NCBI GenBank assembly: GCA_037447655.1
Contig: JBBHKE010002031.1
Span: forward strand, 1 to 28,985
Direction of reading: 5' to 3'
Origin: Zygnema cylindricum
Lineage: Eukaryota; Streptophyta; Zygnematophyceae; Zygnematales; Zygnemataceae
Length of the DNA: 28,985 nucleotides
Positions 1-8,690 of the stretch are shown here, one piece after another. Positions within the stretch are counted from its first letter, which is position 1. Each line of letters begins with the position of its first letter. The notes under the pieces are model-generated. The model saw nothing but the letters and a program-made list of their open reading frames with translations. It was not told the DNA's origin and searched no databases. A program made the translations under genes and the position numbers.

Positions 1-235
1 GAGAAGAGAGAGAAAGGGATACAAAAAACGAGGGGAAGAGAATGGGAAAGCAAATGGAAAAGGGAAAGGGAAAGGGAAAGGGTAAGTGAATGGGAAAGGG
101 AAAGGGTAAGGGAATGGGAAAGGGAAAGGGTAAGGGAATGGGAAAGGGAGAGGGAGGGCGAGATGGAGAGGAAGGAGTGGGAACGGGAGAGTAAGGTAAG
201 GGAGGGGAAGGGAGGAGAGGGGGAGGGGGGCTATA
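1..235. repeat. Purine-rich low-complexity tract with a G3N3 minisatellite
   Basis: The + strand is almost pure A/G. From about 62 to 150 it is built of hexamers GGGAAA and GGGTAA. The GGGTAAG segment recurs at 80, 104 and 128, so there is a 24-bp higher-order unit present about three times. Runs of three G separated by three bases make this strand a candidate G-quadruplex former. It lies just downstream of the VAP27-like coding end (minus strand), so it would be C/U-rich in that transcript. It continues less regularly to about 235, and a related G-rich stretch covers 300-345. Confidence 0.9.
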
Positions 236-286
236 TCTGAACAGAAATATGCAATAACAGGATGGAAACAAACCGTTGAAGGTTCA

Positions 287-412
287 TTAAGGGATTTGGA
301 ATGGGAGGGAAGGGAGGGTGATGGAGAGGAAGGGGGAAGGAGATTCTTTCGGGAAAGTGTAAACAACCTTCAATTTTGTCTCGCGGATATCTTTCCCTTT
401 CTCCTTGATGAA
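287..412 (-). CDS. VAP27: VAP27-like exon 5 (end of MSP domain, odd tail, stop)
   Basis: Acceptor AAATATCAG ends at 413. FIKEKGKDIRETKLKVVYTFP completes the last MSP strand (21 residues). The reading frame then runs through a C/T-rich stretch giving 20 Ser/Pro/Leu-rich residues and a TAA at 289-287. No membrane segment follows. A GT inside the exon after TTGAAG could instead be a donor to an exon outside the window, so the terminal part is the weakest piece of the model. Confidence 0.6.
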   Translation of the reverse strand, partial: FIKEKGKDIRETKLKVVYTFPKESPSPFLSITLPSLPFQIP

Positions 413-3400
413 CTGATATTTGAAAAATGACAGAGACTGTCAGAAAATATTGGAAAATCTCAGTAGAAATACTAGCAGTAAATGAAAAAGCGGCAGAAGA
501 TAAAATGATACTGAATAAAACATAGACGAAAGTGGTAAACATACATGGTATAAAATGGTACAGAATAGTAGGAAAACGAAAAATCAGACATACATGGTGG
601 GAAAATGGTAGACAAAAAGAGGAAATTCTAGATAAAGGTAGAGAACGATTGACTATGGTAGATAAAAATAGTAATAAGAATACAACATAACCCTAACTAG
701 TATGGGCCAACAATTTTTCTCACTCAGCTTATTTAACATATTTCAAAGGCAAAAACAAACAAATTGGTTTTATTCCCAGGAGCTGAAGTGGTCCAAAGAC
801 CTGATCTAAAGGAATAGTGTGGACTGGGAATGGAACAAAGCAAGTGAAATTAAAAATAGGAAAGCTTTAAATCCACACTAATTACATCACAACAAGTAGC
901 AATAGCAGAGAAAAATAATGACAAGTAAAGAGCAAACAAAAACTTGACTTTGGAAAAGCAGTTATGAGGAAAAAAACAAAGAAAAAATCAGTTTGTTGAC
1001 TTTCAACTCCTTAAACCTTTACCTCATCATAAAAACCATTACGTCAAAAAACTCATGTGAAGTAGAAAAATATAAAAAAACAGAACTTTTCCATTACAAA
1101 CTAAATTCTCATTTTGTTCTGCCAAATTTCCATTATTACTGTGGATGGACTGCAGATGTGGATGAAAATATTATTAAGATCCACCTTAAATCATGAATGC
1201 CAAAAATGGGGTGAATGTATCCTTAAAGAAAAACCCGTGATCTACACTAACCTCTGTGTAAACCTTTCAAAGGTCCAAATATATTTAGTGTGCCGTTTAC
1301 TTTCAACCAAGGAAATATTGTATTCATAGTGACCAATATTCATTTTCTCGGGGAAAAACTGTCAAATATTAGACCTGTCTGGATATTTTTTCTCAAATAT
1401 CAGCCATTCCTTCACAACATTTAGGGTTTTGTTTGGAGGAGAATAGACCTCAAATGACCCACTTATGTCAACAACAAACAAAATCATATTATTATAAGCT
1501 ATCTTCACAATTTTTTGGCTAAAAACAAAAGGCAAAAATTTTAATCCCCGAATATAAGAATCGACTGATTATTTGGTCTTTGACGAATATTCTCAAATGG
1601 ATTATATTTTTGAACGAATGCAGTGATTACAATTTCATCCCAAACACTTAGTCCAAAACAATTTTTTTCCACATGGTCCAAATCTCATCGAACCAACATG
1701 CCAAGAAGTCCCAAAAAACCCTAATAAACCCTGAAACTGAAATTTTGTTATCAACAAGCTCGCGTTAATCTATTGTTATTTTCGTCAAGTGTTTTACAAA
1801 AACCAAAAAAAATGAAGTCATTTAGTCACAAGTTTTAAACAACTCTATTCCCACAATATTCGGAAAAACCTTCAAACAATAGTCCCAAGGAACCTCACTC
1901 TCCAACAAAAAAAACAATGAACAGAAAAACCAACGAACAAAAAAAGATACCAAAAAATGAATAGGAAAGTTACAAAAACAATAGGAACAAGCCTACAAAT
2001 CCCTAAAAGACCCTAAAACCCTAAGACTCACCAAGTCTTGCGTCACATCGTTCGTTGAAGTTCCCTGGGAAATCACAACACTCTGTACCAAAAATTTGTC
2101 CTTACATAACCTATCGGCCGGAACTTCTCTGTGAGCTTGCATCACCACTGAACAAAAACTACATCCGCAAAGTTAAGAAATTACGAAATAAAACAATATA
2201 GCAACGATAACAAATAATTAATGACCATTGAAATTGTTATTGGATGTATAACAACCTTCACAATAATCATTCATAGTTCCAATAACTAAAAACAATAACC
2301 ACAAACAGTAACAACGTTAGCAATTGTAAATGGAATAATAATAAACATCATAGTAATTAATCATTAATTACATTAACTATAATAATTTAAATTACAAACA
2401 TTTAATATTTTTTACAGTACAGTACACTTAAAAATTTATTAACATTATTAGGCATATCAATTAAAGTTAAATAAAATTTTACATAGAACTCAAAAAAAAA
2501 ATGAATTTCTTTTTAATTTCTTCATTCGGACTTTCGTAAATACATAATCCTAGCAAACTACAGTTCAACACAGATATAAATAAAATCTCATATTGCTATA
2601 ACAATTGATGGAAGCATAAGCAACAACGGAGGCGTCTCTCAATCTCTCTCTCTTCTGTTCCCCTTCCTCTCCCGTCTTTCACACTCTCCCCCTTTCCTCC
2701 TCTCCTCCTTTCCTCCTCTTCCACTGCTCATCCCTCCATCTCCCATCCCCCTTCCCCCTCCTCCCACTCCCCCCTTTTCCAACTCTCCCTCTTATCCTTT
2801 TCTCCTACTTCTCATTCTCCCTCTCCTACTTCATTCAGTAATATCTACAAAACTTGCGACTTGACATCCACCAGAAACTAGAAGCCATAACAAAGACTAA
2901 GCAGATATTCTGGTTTCAATTATGGATGTAAAATCTTACAGAAAAAAACAGACATCTACTTAGAGTCCATAATTTGTTTGTAGAACCCTAGAACACCCTG
3001 AAAACACTTCTGTGTTTAAATTTCCAGGAAAAATAAACAGGAATAATAAACACAGAAGGAGAAAAGAAGAGACGTAACACATAAGAAGTGAATAAATACC
3101 TTCAAGTTCAGTGGAACTTTGAGGAGGAACAACTCCAGTGTTTGGTCGGACACAGTATTTTTTTGGAGAGGTGGTTTTGATCTGAAAAACAGTGCATTGA
3201 AATGTAACAAAACTTGTTTTCTTTTTAGATGAGGTAATTTTATTAAAATGCATTGAAATTTGTTTTCTTTTCCAGCGAGGTAGTTTTGATCTGAAAAACA
3301 GTGCATTAAAATGTATAAACTTGTTTTCTTTCAGGAGAATTAGTTTTGATGTAGACAACAGTATGTGATTGTAAGATGCATTAAAACTTGCTTTCTATTT

Positions 3401-4216
3401 CAAGAGGTATTGATTTTTAAAACAGTGTATTGAAATATGCTAAAACTTGTTTTAGAAGGAATAATAAAAAGCTACAATTGAAGTCAAGAACCACACGTCC
3501 AGCATAATTTTAAACAAAACAAAAAGCTCAAAATTCAGTTCGAGAAAAACATTTTGGAGACGAGGTTTAGTCAGAAAATGACTTTGGGCGTTACCAAAGG
3601 TAAGAAAATTGCAAATAATGGAACTACCCATAAACACCGTTTGAATGCCAAACATGACAACCATAATTTGAACACTTGCCAAAAATGCCAAAAAAAGCCC
3701 CAAAAGAAAATATCTTATTGAATTCAAAATATACCAACAGGTACAGAAGAATACCATGAAGAAATGAACTGCCTGGCCCTTCATTGTAAATCATTTTTGT
3801 GAAATTAGTTTTAAAAACATTCTACTTACTAGTTACAACAGGAAATAAAGACTGCATCAAAAAAAATCTTTAGAAAATTACCAAAACAATTACCCTAAAG
3901 TAAACTTAAAATCCTCCTTCACAATTTGCAATTTAAAGAGATTGTACATCAAAAGGCAAGTATAAAAATTCCAATCAAAATACTTCAAACCAGAAAACTT
4001 TTTTATTTTCCGATCCTAATCTCCTCTCTCCTTCTCCCTCGTAAGTTGCAGACAGGGAGAAAGAGGAGATTAGGATCAGAAAAAAAAGAGCAAAGATTCA
4101 TATGGAGTGAGAGGGGAGAAAGAGGGGGGGACGAGGCGGGTACGAGGGGGGGATGAGGAAGTCTGAGGATGGGAAAACAGAAGGAAATGCCTCAGGTAAT
4201 GGGAGAGCGAGGGAGC

Positions 4217-4280
<64 letters not shown>

Positions 4281-5462
4281 GCGACAAGTATCTAAGGGAG
4301 TCTTACCTTAAATGCAACATATTCGGAAGTCAAATTGATGAGACGTAGGGAGCAAGAAACTTGCTTCTTTAGTTCAACTGCACAACAATTATCCAAATAA
4401 AACAAGATTTTGGAATGAAACAAAGAAAATCGACAAAAATGGAATAAGAGAAGAAGATAAAGGAAGAACTGAGTGAGGTGAAATCCCCATTGCCATTAGC
4501 ATTCAACAATTTCTGGGCAGTCAAAAGTAACTTTCTTATCACAGAGTTGTTCTGATTTTCGATGGAGACATCACAATTGAAAAATGAGATCGTTCCCTTT
4601 CCATTGTTCCCTTAGAAACAAAAGGCCAACGATTGACAATAAAGTTAAAGAAGTTTGAATGCCCAAAAAGTATCTACCAGTAACAGCGATGGGCAAAGTA
4701 CAGTGCCATTGCTAACCGTGTGATAATATTAAAAGTGTAAATGCGGAAAAAAAATTACTATACTAACTTAATGTAGGGAGTCGTGGGGATCCACTACCTT
4801 AGAAGAGTTATTAACAGTAATATGTGATTCTTCAGTCAAAAAAGGCCGGGACCAAATTAGTATTACTAAGGCTGATAGCAATGGTCAATCTAGTACAAGA
4901 AAGCGACATAGGACAATGAAAAGGGCGAGAGAAATAAAAAAACAGGCAATCAAAATTCAAAGAAATGAAAAAGTTGTAGTGGCAAAAACCAAATAACCAG
5001 ATCTTTAAAAAGAGAAGATGTGAAAGTTGTAGAATGAAATTGACACATCGGTCAACTCCAACCAGTAAGTTTTTAAATGAGCGATTAGATTCAAATAAAG
5101 AATGTGAAAGAGATAACTGATTTTCAAAAGTGCGTGTGTGTGAGAGAGAGGTAGGGGTGTGGCGGAGAACGAATGGGAGAGGGGAGGAGAGGGCGAGGGA
5201 GAGGAAGAGGGAGAGGAAAAGGGAGAGGGAGAGGGGAGGGAGAGGGAGAGGGGAGGGAGAGGAAGAGGAAGAGGAAGAGGAAGAAGAGGGAGAGACAGAG
5301 AGAGAGGGGGAGAGGGAGAGAAAAGTAAAGAGAAGCAAAGAGAGGGAGAGAAGAAAAGAGAGAAAAAGAAGAGCAGAGAGAAAGAACGATGAGAATATGT
5401 AGTGATAACTAACATGGAAACACAAGCTCTCCTGGCTGGATGCTGAGCAAATCTCCTTGCAT
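287..5462 (-). CDS. VAP27: VAP27-like (vesicle-associated membrane protein-associated) MSP-domain protein, five exons
   Basis: Spliced CDS, complement(join(287..412,2032..2147,3100..3181,4307..4377,5414..5462)): 444 nt, 147 residues plus stop, in frame, all four introns GT-AG (1036, 1125, 952 and 1619 nt). The protein begins with a short leader ending ELVFPFELKKQ. Next come the MSP-domain strands with SEYVAFK (34-40), the signature KKYCVRPNTG (47-56), CKDKFLVQS (82-90) and an ETKLKVVYTFP end (117-127). This order and the intron phases (1,0,1,0) fit plant VAP27 proteins, which are ER proteins that bind FFAT motifs at ER-plasma membrane and other contact sites. The proline before KKYC (Pro46, matching the ALS-linked Pro of human VAPB) and the K-F-L of the FFAT pocket (85-87) are present. 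The ATG at 5462-5460 has A at -3 and gives the usual short leader. The last 20 residues are low-complexity, and the usual coiled coil and C-terminal membrane anchor are absent. The gene may be truncated, or may splice onward past position 1. Homology is very likely; the 3' end is uncertain. Confidence 0.82.
413..2031 (-). other. Intron 4 of the VAP27-like gene
   Basis: 1619 bases of AT-rich sequence with GTGAGT at the 5' side and ATATCAG at the 3' side. I see no coding signal, element terminus or long repeat in it. Short open frames at 993-1329 show no recognisable motif. Confidence 0.65.
2032..2147 (-). CDS. VAP27: VAP27-like exon 4
   Basis: Acceptor TTTTTGTTCAG ends at 2148; donor TTG|GTGAGT begins at 2031. 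After completing a Val codon it encodes 38 residues with VMQAHREVPADRLCKDKF and LVQSVVISQGTS, homologous to the plant VAP segment VTMQAQKEAPPDMQCKDKF. It carries the K-x-K-F part of the FFAT-binding surface. Confidence 0.87.
2636..2835. repeat. Pyrimidine-rich tract in intron 3
   Basis: About 200 bases of nearly pure C/T on the + strand, so A/G-rich in the VAP27-like transcript. It is irregular, with CTCTCC and CCCCTTCC motifs and no fixed period. The flanking sequence (2150-2635 and 2836-3098) is ordinary AT-rich intron. Confidence 0.85.
3100..3181 (-). CDS. VAP27: VAP27-like exon 3 (MSP signature)
   Basis: Acceptor TTTTTCAG ends at 3182; donor GAAG|GTATTT starts at 3099. The exon encodes 27 residues, IKTTSPKKYCVRPNTG and onward to STELE, the most conserved MSP stretch. 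The acceptor and the first codons are repeated upstream (3233-3458) as a degenerate tandem array, so several decoy junctions precede the real one. Confidence 0.88.
3171..3458 (-). repeat. Five-copy degenerate tandem array of the intron 2/exon 3 junction
   Basis: On the minus strand a module reading roughly TGCACTGTTTTTCAGATCAAAAC, followed by an A/T-rich spacer with GAAAACAA, recurs at about 3171, 3233, 3280, 3340 and 3405 (spacing 47-65 bp). The copy at 3171-3184 is the real acceptor and first codons of exon 3. The copy at 3280-3294 keeps both the CAG and the IKTT codons. The copies at 3340 and 3405 keep recognisable IKTNSP and INTS codons but have lost the AG. The copy at 3233 is the most decayed. 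Confidence 0.8.
4221..4277. repeat. (GA)28 microsatellite in intron 2
   Basis: A perfect GA dinucleotide run of about 28 units, preceded by imperfect GGGAGCGA motifs (4200-4220) and a purine-rich stretch at 4050-4160. In the VAP27-like transcript it reads (CU)n, starting about 30 nt after the exon 2 donor. Confidence 0.95.
4307..4377 (-). CDS. VAP27: VAP27-like exon 2
   Basis: Acceptor TTGTGCAG (4380-4378) and donor AAG|GTAAGA (4306-4301). The 71 bases finish a Phe codon and add 23 residues, including ELKKQVSCSLRL and SEYVAFK, matching the second exon of plant VAPs. Plants typically have NKT where this copy has NLT. A (CT)n run in transcript sense begins about 30 nt after the donor. Confidence 0.82.
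5140..5392. repeat. Long imperfect GGGAGA/GGAAGA purine tract in intron 1
   Basis: About 250 bases of almost uninterrupted A/G on the + strand, made of GAGAGG, GGGAGA and GGAAGA units. In the transcript it is a C/U-rich tract starting about 20 nt downstream of the exon 1 donor. It produces spurious Glu/Arg-rich and Ser/Pro/Leu-rich open frames on the two strands. Confidence 0.93.
5414..5462 (-). CDS. VAP27: VAP27-like exon 1 (start codon exon)
   Basis: Forty-nine coding bases give 16 codons plus one base, ending CCAT|GTTAGT (donor GT at 5413-5412). The residues include GDLLSIQPGELVFP, the usual N-terminal leader of plant VAPs, where an acidic/hydrophobic stretch precedes E-L-x-F. The phase-1 end joins exon 2 to rebuild a Phe codon. 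Confidence 0.75.
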
Positions 5463-5586
5463 TATACCGATTCCAAAACACTTCAAAGGAAAAAATTTCT
5501 TCCTTAGCAGATCTCCACCAAAAACAGCCCTCCGCAGATTCCGCTAAAATCCTGGATTTGTGTTGACTTGTCCGTGTAAGGAAAAA

Positions 5587-5593
5587 AATATAT
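5587..5593 (-). promoter_or_regulatory. Candidate TATA box for the VAP27-like gene
   Basis: The minus strand reads CATATATTT here, about 125 bases upstream of the start codon. That would leave a 5' leader of roughly 95 bases. Position and sequence fit a plant TATA box, but there is no other support. Confidence 0.35.
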
Positions 5594-5599
5594 GAGTGA

Positions 5600-6094
5600 C
5601 AAATGAGTGACAACCAAACGAGAGGACGTGACAGACAAAAAAATAGGATCAAAAATTGCTACTTTACGTCGAGAAACTCAGTTAGGGTTCGTTTGTTGTA
5701 AGAACAGACAGGAGGCGATATTCAGCAACAGAGGAGCAGAAAAATGGCAACAAAGCAGGAAATTGCAATCAAAGCAACCAGAAGAGAAGAGAGATAAAAT
5801 AATAAAACTGCAGTAATGACCTTGTGTTATTCCGCTATACAACAGAAAGACACACTATACGAATAAATTCTATACACGATACACTATACCGTATTTTAAG
5901 CCTCTAACAGAAAAGGTAATGACCACCACAAATTAAAGTTTGAATCAATTACGACCATGCAGCGTACAGCCTTTGAAACGCTTCTCAGCTTCTGTGAACT
6001 TCCACTGAACCTTAAAGTAACATATACTATTAATACTTTAATACTTTATATAGGACGTCATGGAATGACGTATCCAAACGTAAGGTAAAAATTT
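5600..6094. other. Upstream flank of the VAP27-like gene, no gene seen
   Basis: The first 200 bases probably hold promoter sequence for the minus-strand gene. The rest is A/T-rich. I see no conserved coding motif, element end or tandem repeat here. Confidence 0.5.
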
Positions 6095-6460
6095 GTTCCC
6101 CATCTCAGGGTAATATATGGCCGTCCGATCACCAGTTACAGAATCACCAATCCCTTGTCCTGCATGAGTCTACAGAGTATCAGCAGCAACTGGGATACTC
6201 TATGCCACATTCGCTGGAAGGTATTCTGACCGTCCGATCAGGAGAAACGCGTCACCATGTTAGAGCATATGGTGAATTTGGTCGCCACATTTCATGGAAA
6301 ATACTCTGGCCGTAGCAGAAGAGTCATTAATGGCACATGTCGCAAACATAGGCGTGGACGTACTATGCGTGGACGTACCACAGCCTGGTCGTACAATAGA
6401 GTACTATTGTTAAAAAATCCTCCTCATTTCAGGAAGATATTGTGGCCGTTCGATCAGGAA
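6095..6460 (+). repeat. Degenerate repeat array around GGCCGTCCGATCA
   Basis: Four related segments of about 35 bases recur: near 6101 (ATATATGGCCGTCCGATCA), 6208 (TATTCTGACCGTCCGATCAG), 6282 (ATACTCTGGCCGTAGCAGA) and 6424 (ATATTGTGGCCGTTCGATCA). Each is preceded by a CAYTTCRGGRAA-like stretch. The GTCCGATCA core also occurs at 9467 and, changed, at 10465, inside the paired 1 kb repeats. A short direct repeat GCGTGGACGTAC occurs at 6353 and 6368. Confidence 0.6.
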
Positions 6461-6785
6461 CGTTTTCCGTACTAAACATGCTTAATTACTGACACCACCG
6501 AAGTTTTGAATAGCCAGCAAATAGAAACCGAGAAGAGTAGAATCGTTATGCAGAATCTTGATATTCTAGTCGGTAGTGTAGCGGTTATCAACTCATCAAT
6601 TATCATGGTGCTTCTAGGCAGACGGGATTTAGTAATGCTGCGTATCCAATTGAAACTGTCAGTTTTCGGTTTCCGGAACCGAACAAAGGTCCCAGTTTTA
6701 ATCGTACGTACTTCCAGTTCGACTAGAACTGGCGATATTCGGAGTACAACGGTTTGAATCACTTTTATTTTTTAGGCCAGTTAAA

Positions 6786-7322
6786 GGGTTCATAGCATAG
6801 TTCAAAAGTAGGTGAAAGTAGGCCCATACAATATGCCTATTGTATTTAAAACATACAATATGACCTTAAGAGTTAAGACCCATATTGTACTGGTCGCAAA
6901 AAAAAAAAAAATAGTAACAGGGTTAAGTTGCACATCGATCGATAGAGAATTAAACGTCATGTCTAAATTTTGAAAAACATTCGGACCAAAAAAATAAAAT
7001 CTGTGAGTTTTGAGGTATTTTTTATTTAAACCGTCAGATTCGGACGATCGGACGGTCTCTGATCAAAGTAGCGATGTAAGTAGATCACATGAAAAGCCCA
7101 TAACACAACTCATCCTACGCTGTGTCAGTTTGTTGAAATTTCGTCCAGCGGCGTGCGCTGTACTATGATCATACGTCAGATTCGTACGTTCGTACAAAAA
7201 TGTGCACAAAAGCACACACATACAGTATGCCTACTCTACGCGAGTTTTGTGCCAAGTTTTGTGCGCCTACCACAGGCCTACCATAAAAACGCCTACTTTT
7301 GAACGATGGTTCATAAGACCCC
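6786..7322. mobile_element. Probable non-autonomous TIR element (about 537 bp)
   Basis: The left end reads GGGTTCATAGCATAGTTCAA and continues AAGTAGG. The reverse complement of the right end reads GGGTCTTATGAACCATCGTT and continues CAAAAGTAGG. They match as imperfect terminal inverted repeats of about 30 bp with a 3-base indel. Further inward both ends carry TAGG..TAGGC motifs, and the interior is palindrome-rich (ACAATATGCCTATTGTA). No clear target duplication is visible and no coding region is present. Confidence 0.5.
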
Positions 7323-7489
7323 TCCGTATTTAGCGCACAACAGACAAAACTTACTCAGAAGTGACAAAATAAGCCGCGCTTGAAGCTTAAAACCATGGTT
7401 AATTCGTGCGAATTTTAACATTTTTCCAATTTTTACTTAGTATTCGTCGATTCTATACTTTTCGTAAATTTCGTTTAATTTTCACTATA

Positions 7490-8010
7490 CGGCGTACAAA
7501 AATGTATGAAAATTGTCCCTTTAACCCTAAAACATCCTAAAAAGTCCTAGAATATACGAAAATGAAAAAACTATACGGAAAGTGTATCCTAAAAATCTTT
7601 TAAGTACGTAAAATGTAGGGCAATTGTACTGATATATACAGTATTGTAGATAATGTACGAAAATGTACACTTGAACTATAAAATCCCCCGTTAAATTACC
7701 CTAAAAAGTGCATAAATATGCGAACATTGTACGTAAATGTACCGAGAATTTAATAAGTATTACATTAGTATACGGATATGAACAAGAATGTACCCCCTGA
7801 AAGCTTTAAAATCATAATCGTCAAAAGTACGAACATATACGGACACTGTACCTAAATGTACAAAAAATAGACGTAATACAGGCAAATGTACGAGAATGTA
7901 CCCTAAAAAGCCATAAACCCCCCCTCCCCCTTAAATAACCTTAAAAGTAATAATATGTACGGACACACTTACATAAATGTACAAAAATGTACGGGTACAT
8001 AGTCGGGTAC
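7490..8010. repeat. Degenerate GTAC-rich tandem array
   Basis: About four diverged units begin near 7500, 7659, 7775 and 7888. Each contains an AATGTACGAAAATGTACC-like head, a CCCTAAAAAG-like middle and a TATGCGAACAYTGTACNTAA-like end. Spacing varies between about 113 and 160 bp. There is no open frame of note. Confidence 0.6.
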
Positions 8011-8173
8011 GTATTTTATCAATTTTGTTCCCATGTGATAATGTAAGATTTTTTCTTGTCGTTTTCCTCCAAAACTTAGCCCGCGATGAAATTTTTTGCA
8101 GCCGTACCCAAAAAATGAAAATACCACAGTACAATTTGCGTCACCTTGAAACTTTAAATGTAGTGCAATTCTT

Positions 8174-8235
8174 CGTCTAGCCTGTTTCGACCCACTTTCT
8201 CGTCTAGCGCCTTTCGACCCACTTTAGCGTCTTTC
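8174..8235 (+). repeat. Short direct duplication
   Basis: The phrase CGTCTAGCCTGTTTCGACCC plus ACTTT is followed by CGTCTAGCGCCTTTCGACCC plus ACTTT about 30 bases later. A third partial copy, GCGTCTTTCCGG, follows. It is a small local tandem duplication without coding content. Confidence 0.7.
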
Positions 8236-8539
8236 CGGCTCATCATCAAACGTTTACGGAAATCACTTTGCGAAATGATTTTAATTAAAGTTTGAATATT
8301 TGAACGAATAAGCAGACATTGTCACACGCGTCAAAGGTTTTATATTTATTTTTTTGCATTGCGAGGAATAACAAATAAAATAACCCCTCTCTATTTTCAA
8401 TCAGTACGGACTTTTTTTTGCGTAGCGGGTGTGGAGGGGTAGTGGAGCAACGGATGACATTTCATAAAAGCGAAGTCCGTGAAGGCGCCTTTTTCTCTCT
8501 CCCTCTCCCACTACCGCGTCTATCTCAAAACTCAAGCAA

Positions 8540-8690
8540 TGAAATATAACGATATAAAAGATCTCTAAAAACTACTACTTTTGACTGTATTGGGGTGCAT
8601 TTTGATGGCAAGTAGAGTGAGAAAGGACGAAAAAAAAAATTTGGAACCATGGTGCAAATTTTTGAAAGTAGTGGGTGTCCGCATGTATTA
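8540..8690 (+). repeat. Dispersed repeat, copy 1 (related to 20850-21040)
   Basis: Shares with 20850-21040 the order ATCTCAAA, AATGAAA, then ATGGCAAGTAGAGTGAGA and ACCATGGTGCAAATTTTTGAA. The open frame from the shared ATG (8604) gives MASRVRKDEKK and soon stops. Function unknown. It could be the start of an unrecognised element gene or just conserved repeat sequence. Confidence 0.5.

Noticed and set aside
62-150. Telomere-type repeat
   Set aside because: The plant telomere unit is TTTAGGG. The hexamers here are GGGAAA and GGGTAA, without that unit.
3171-3458. CRISPR-like array
   Set aside because: Repeats are degenerate, spacers are not unique inserts, and the context is a plant intron.
3452-3784. 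Hydrophobic 110-codon minus-strand open frame resembling a membrane protein
   Set aside because: It lies wholly inside intron 2 of the VAP27-like gene, has no recognisable motif, and its hydrophobicity follows from T-rich codons.
4832-5652. Open frames rich in Ser/Pro/Leu (minus) and Glu/Arg (plus)
   Set aside because: They are translations of the purine/pyrimidine tract in intron 1. Composition explains them, and they overlap a real exon in another frame.
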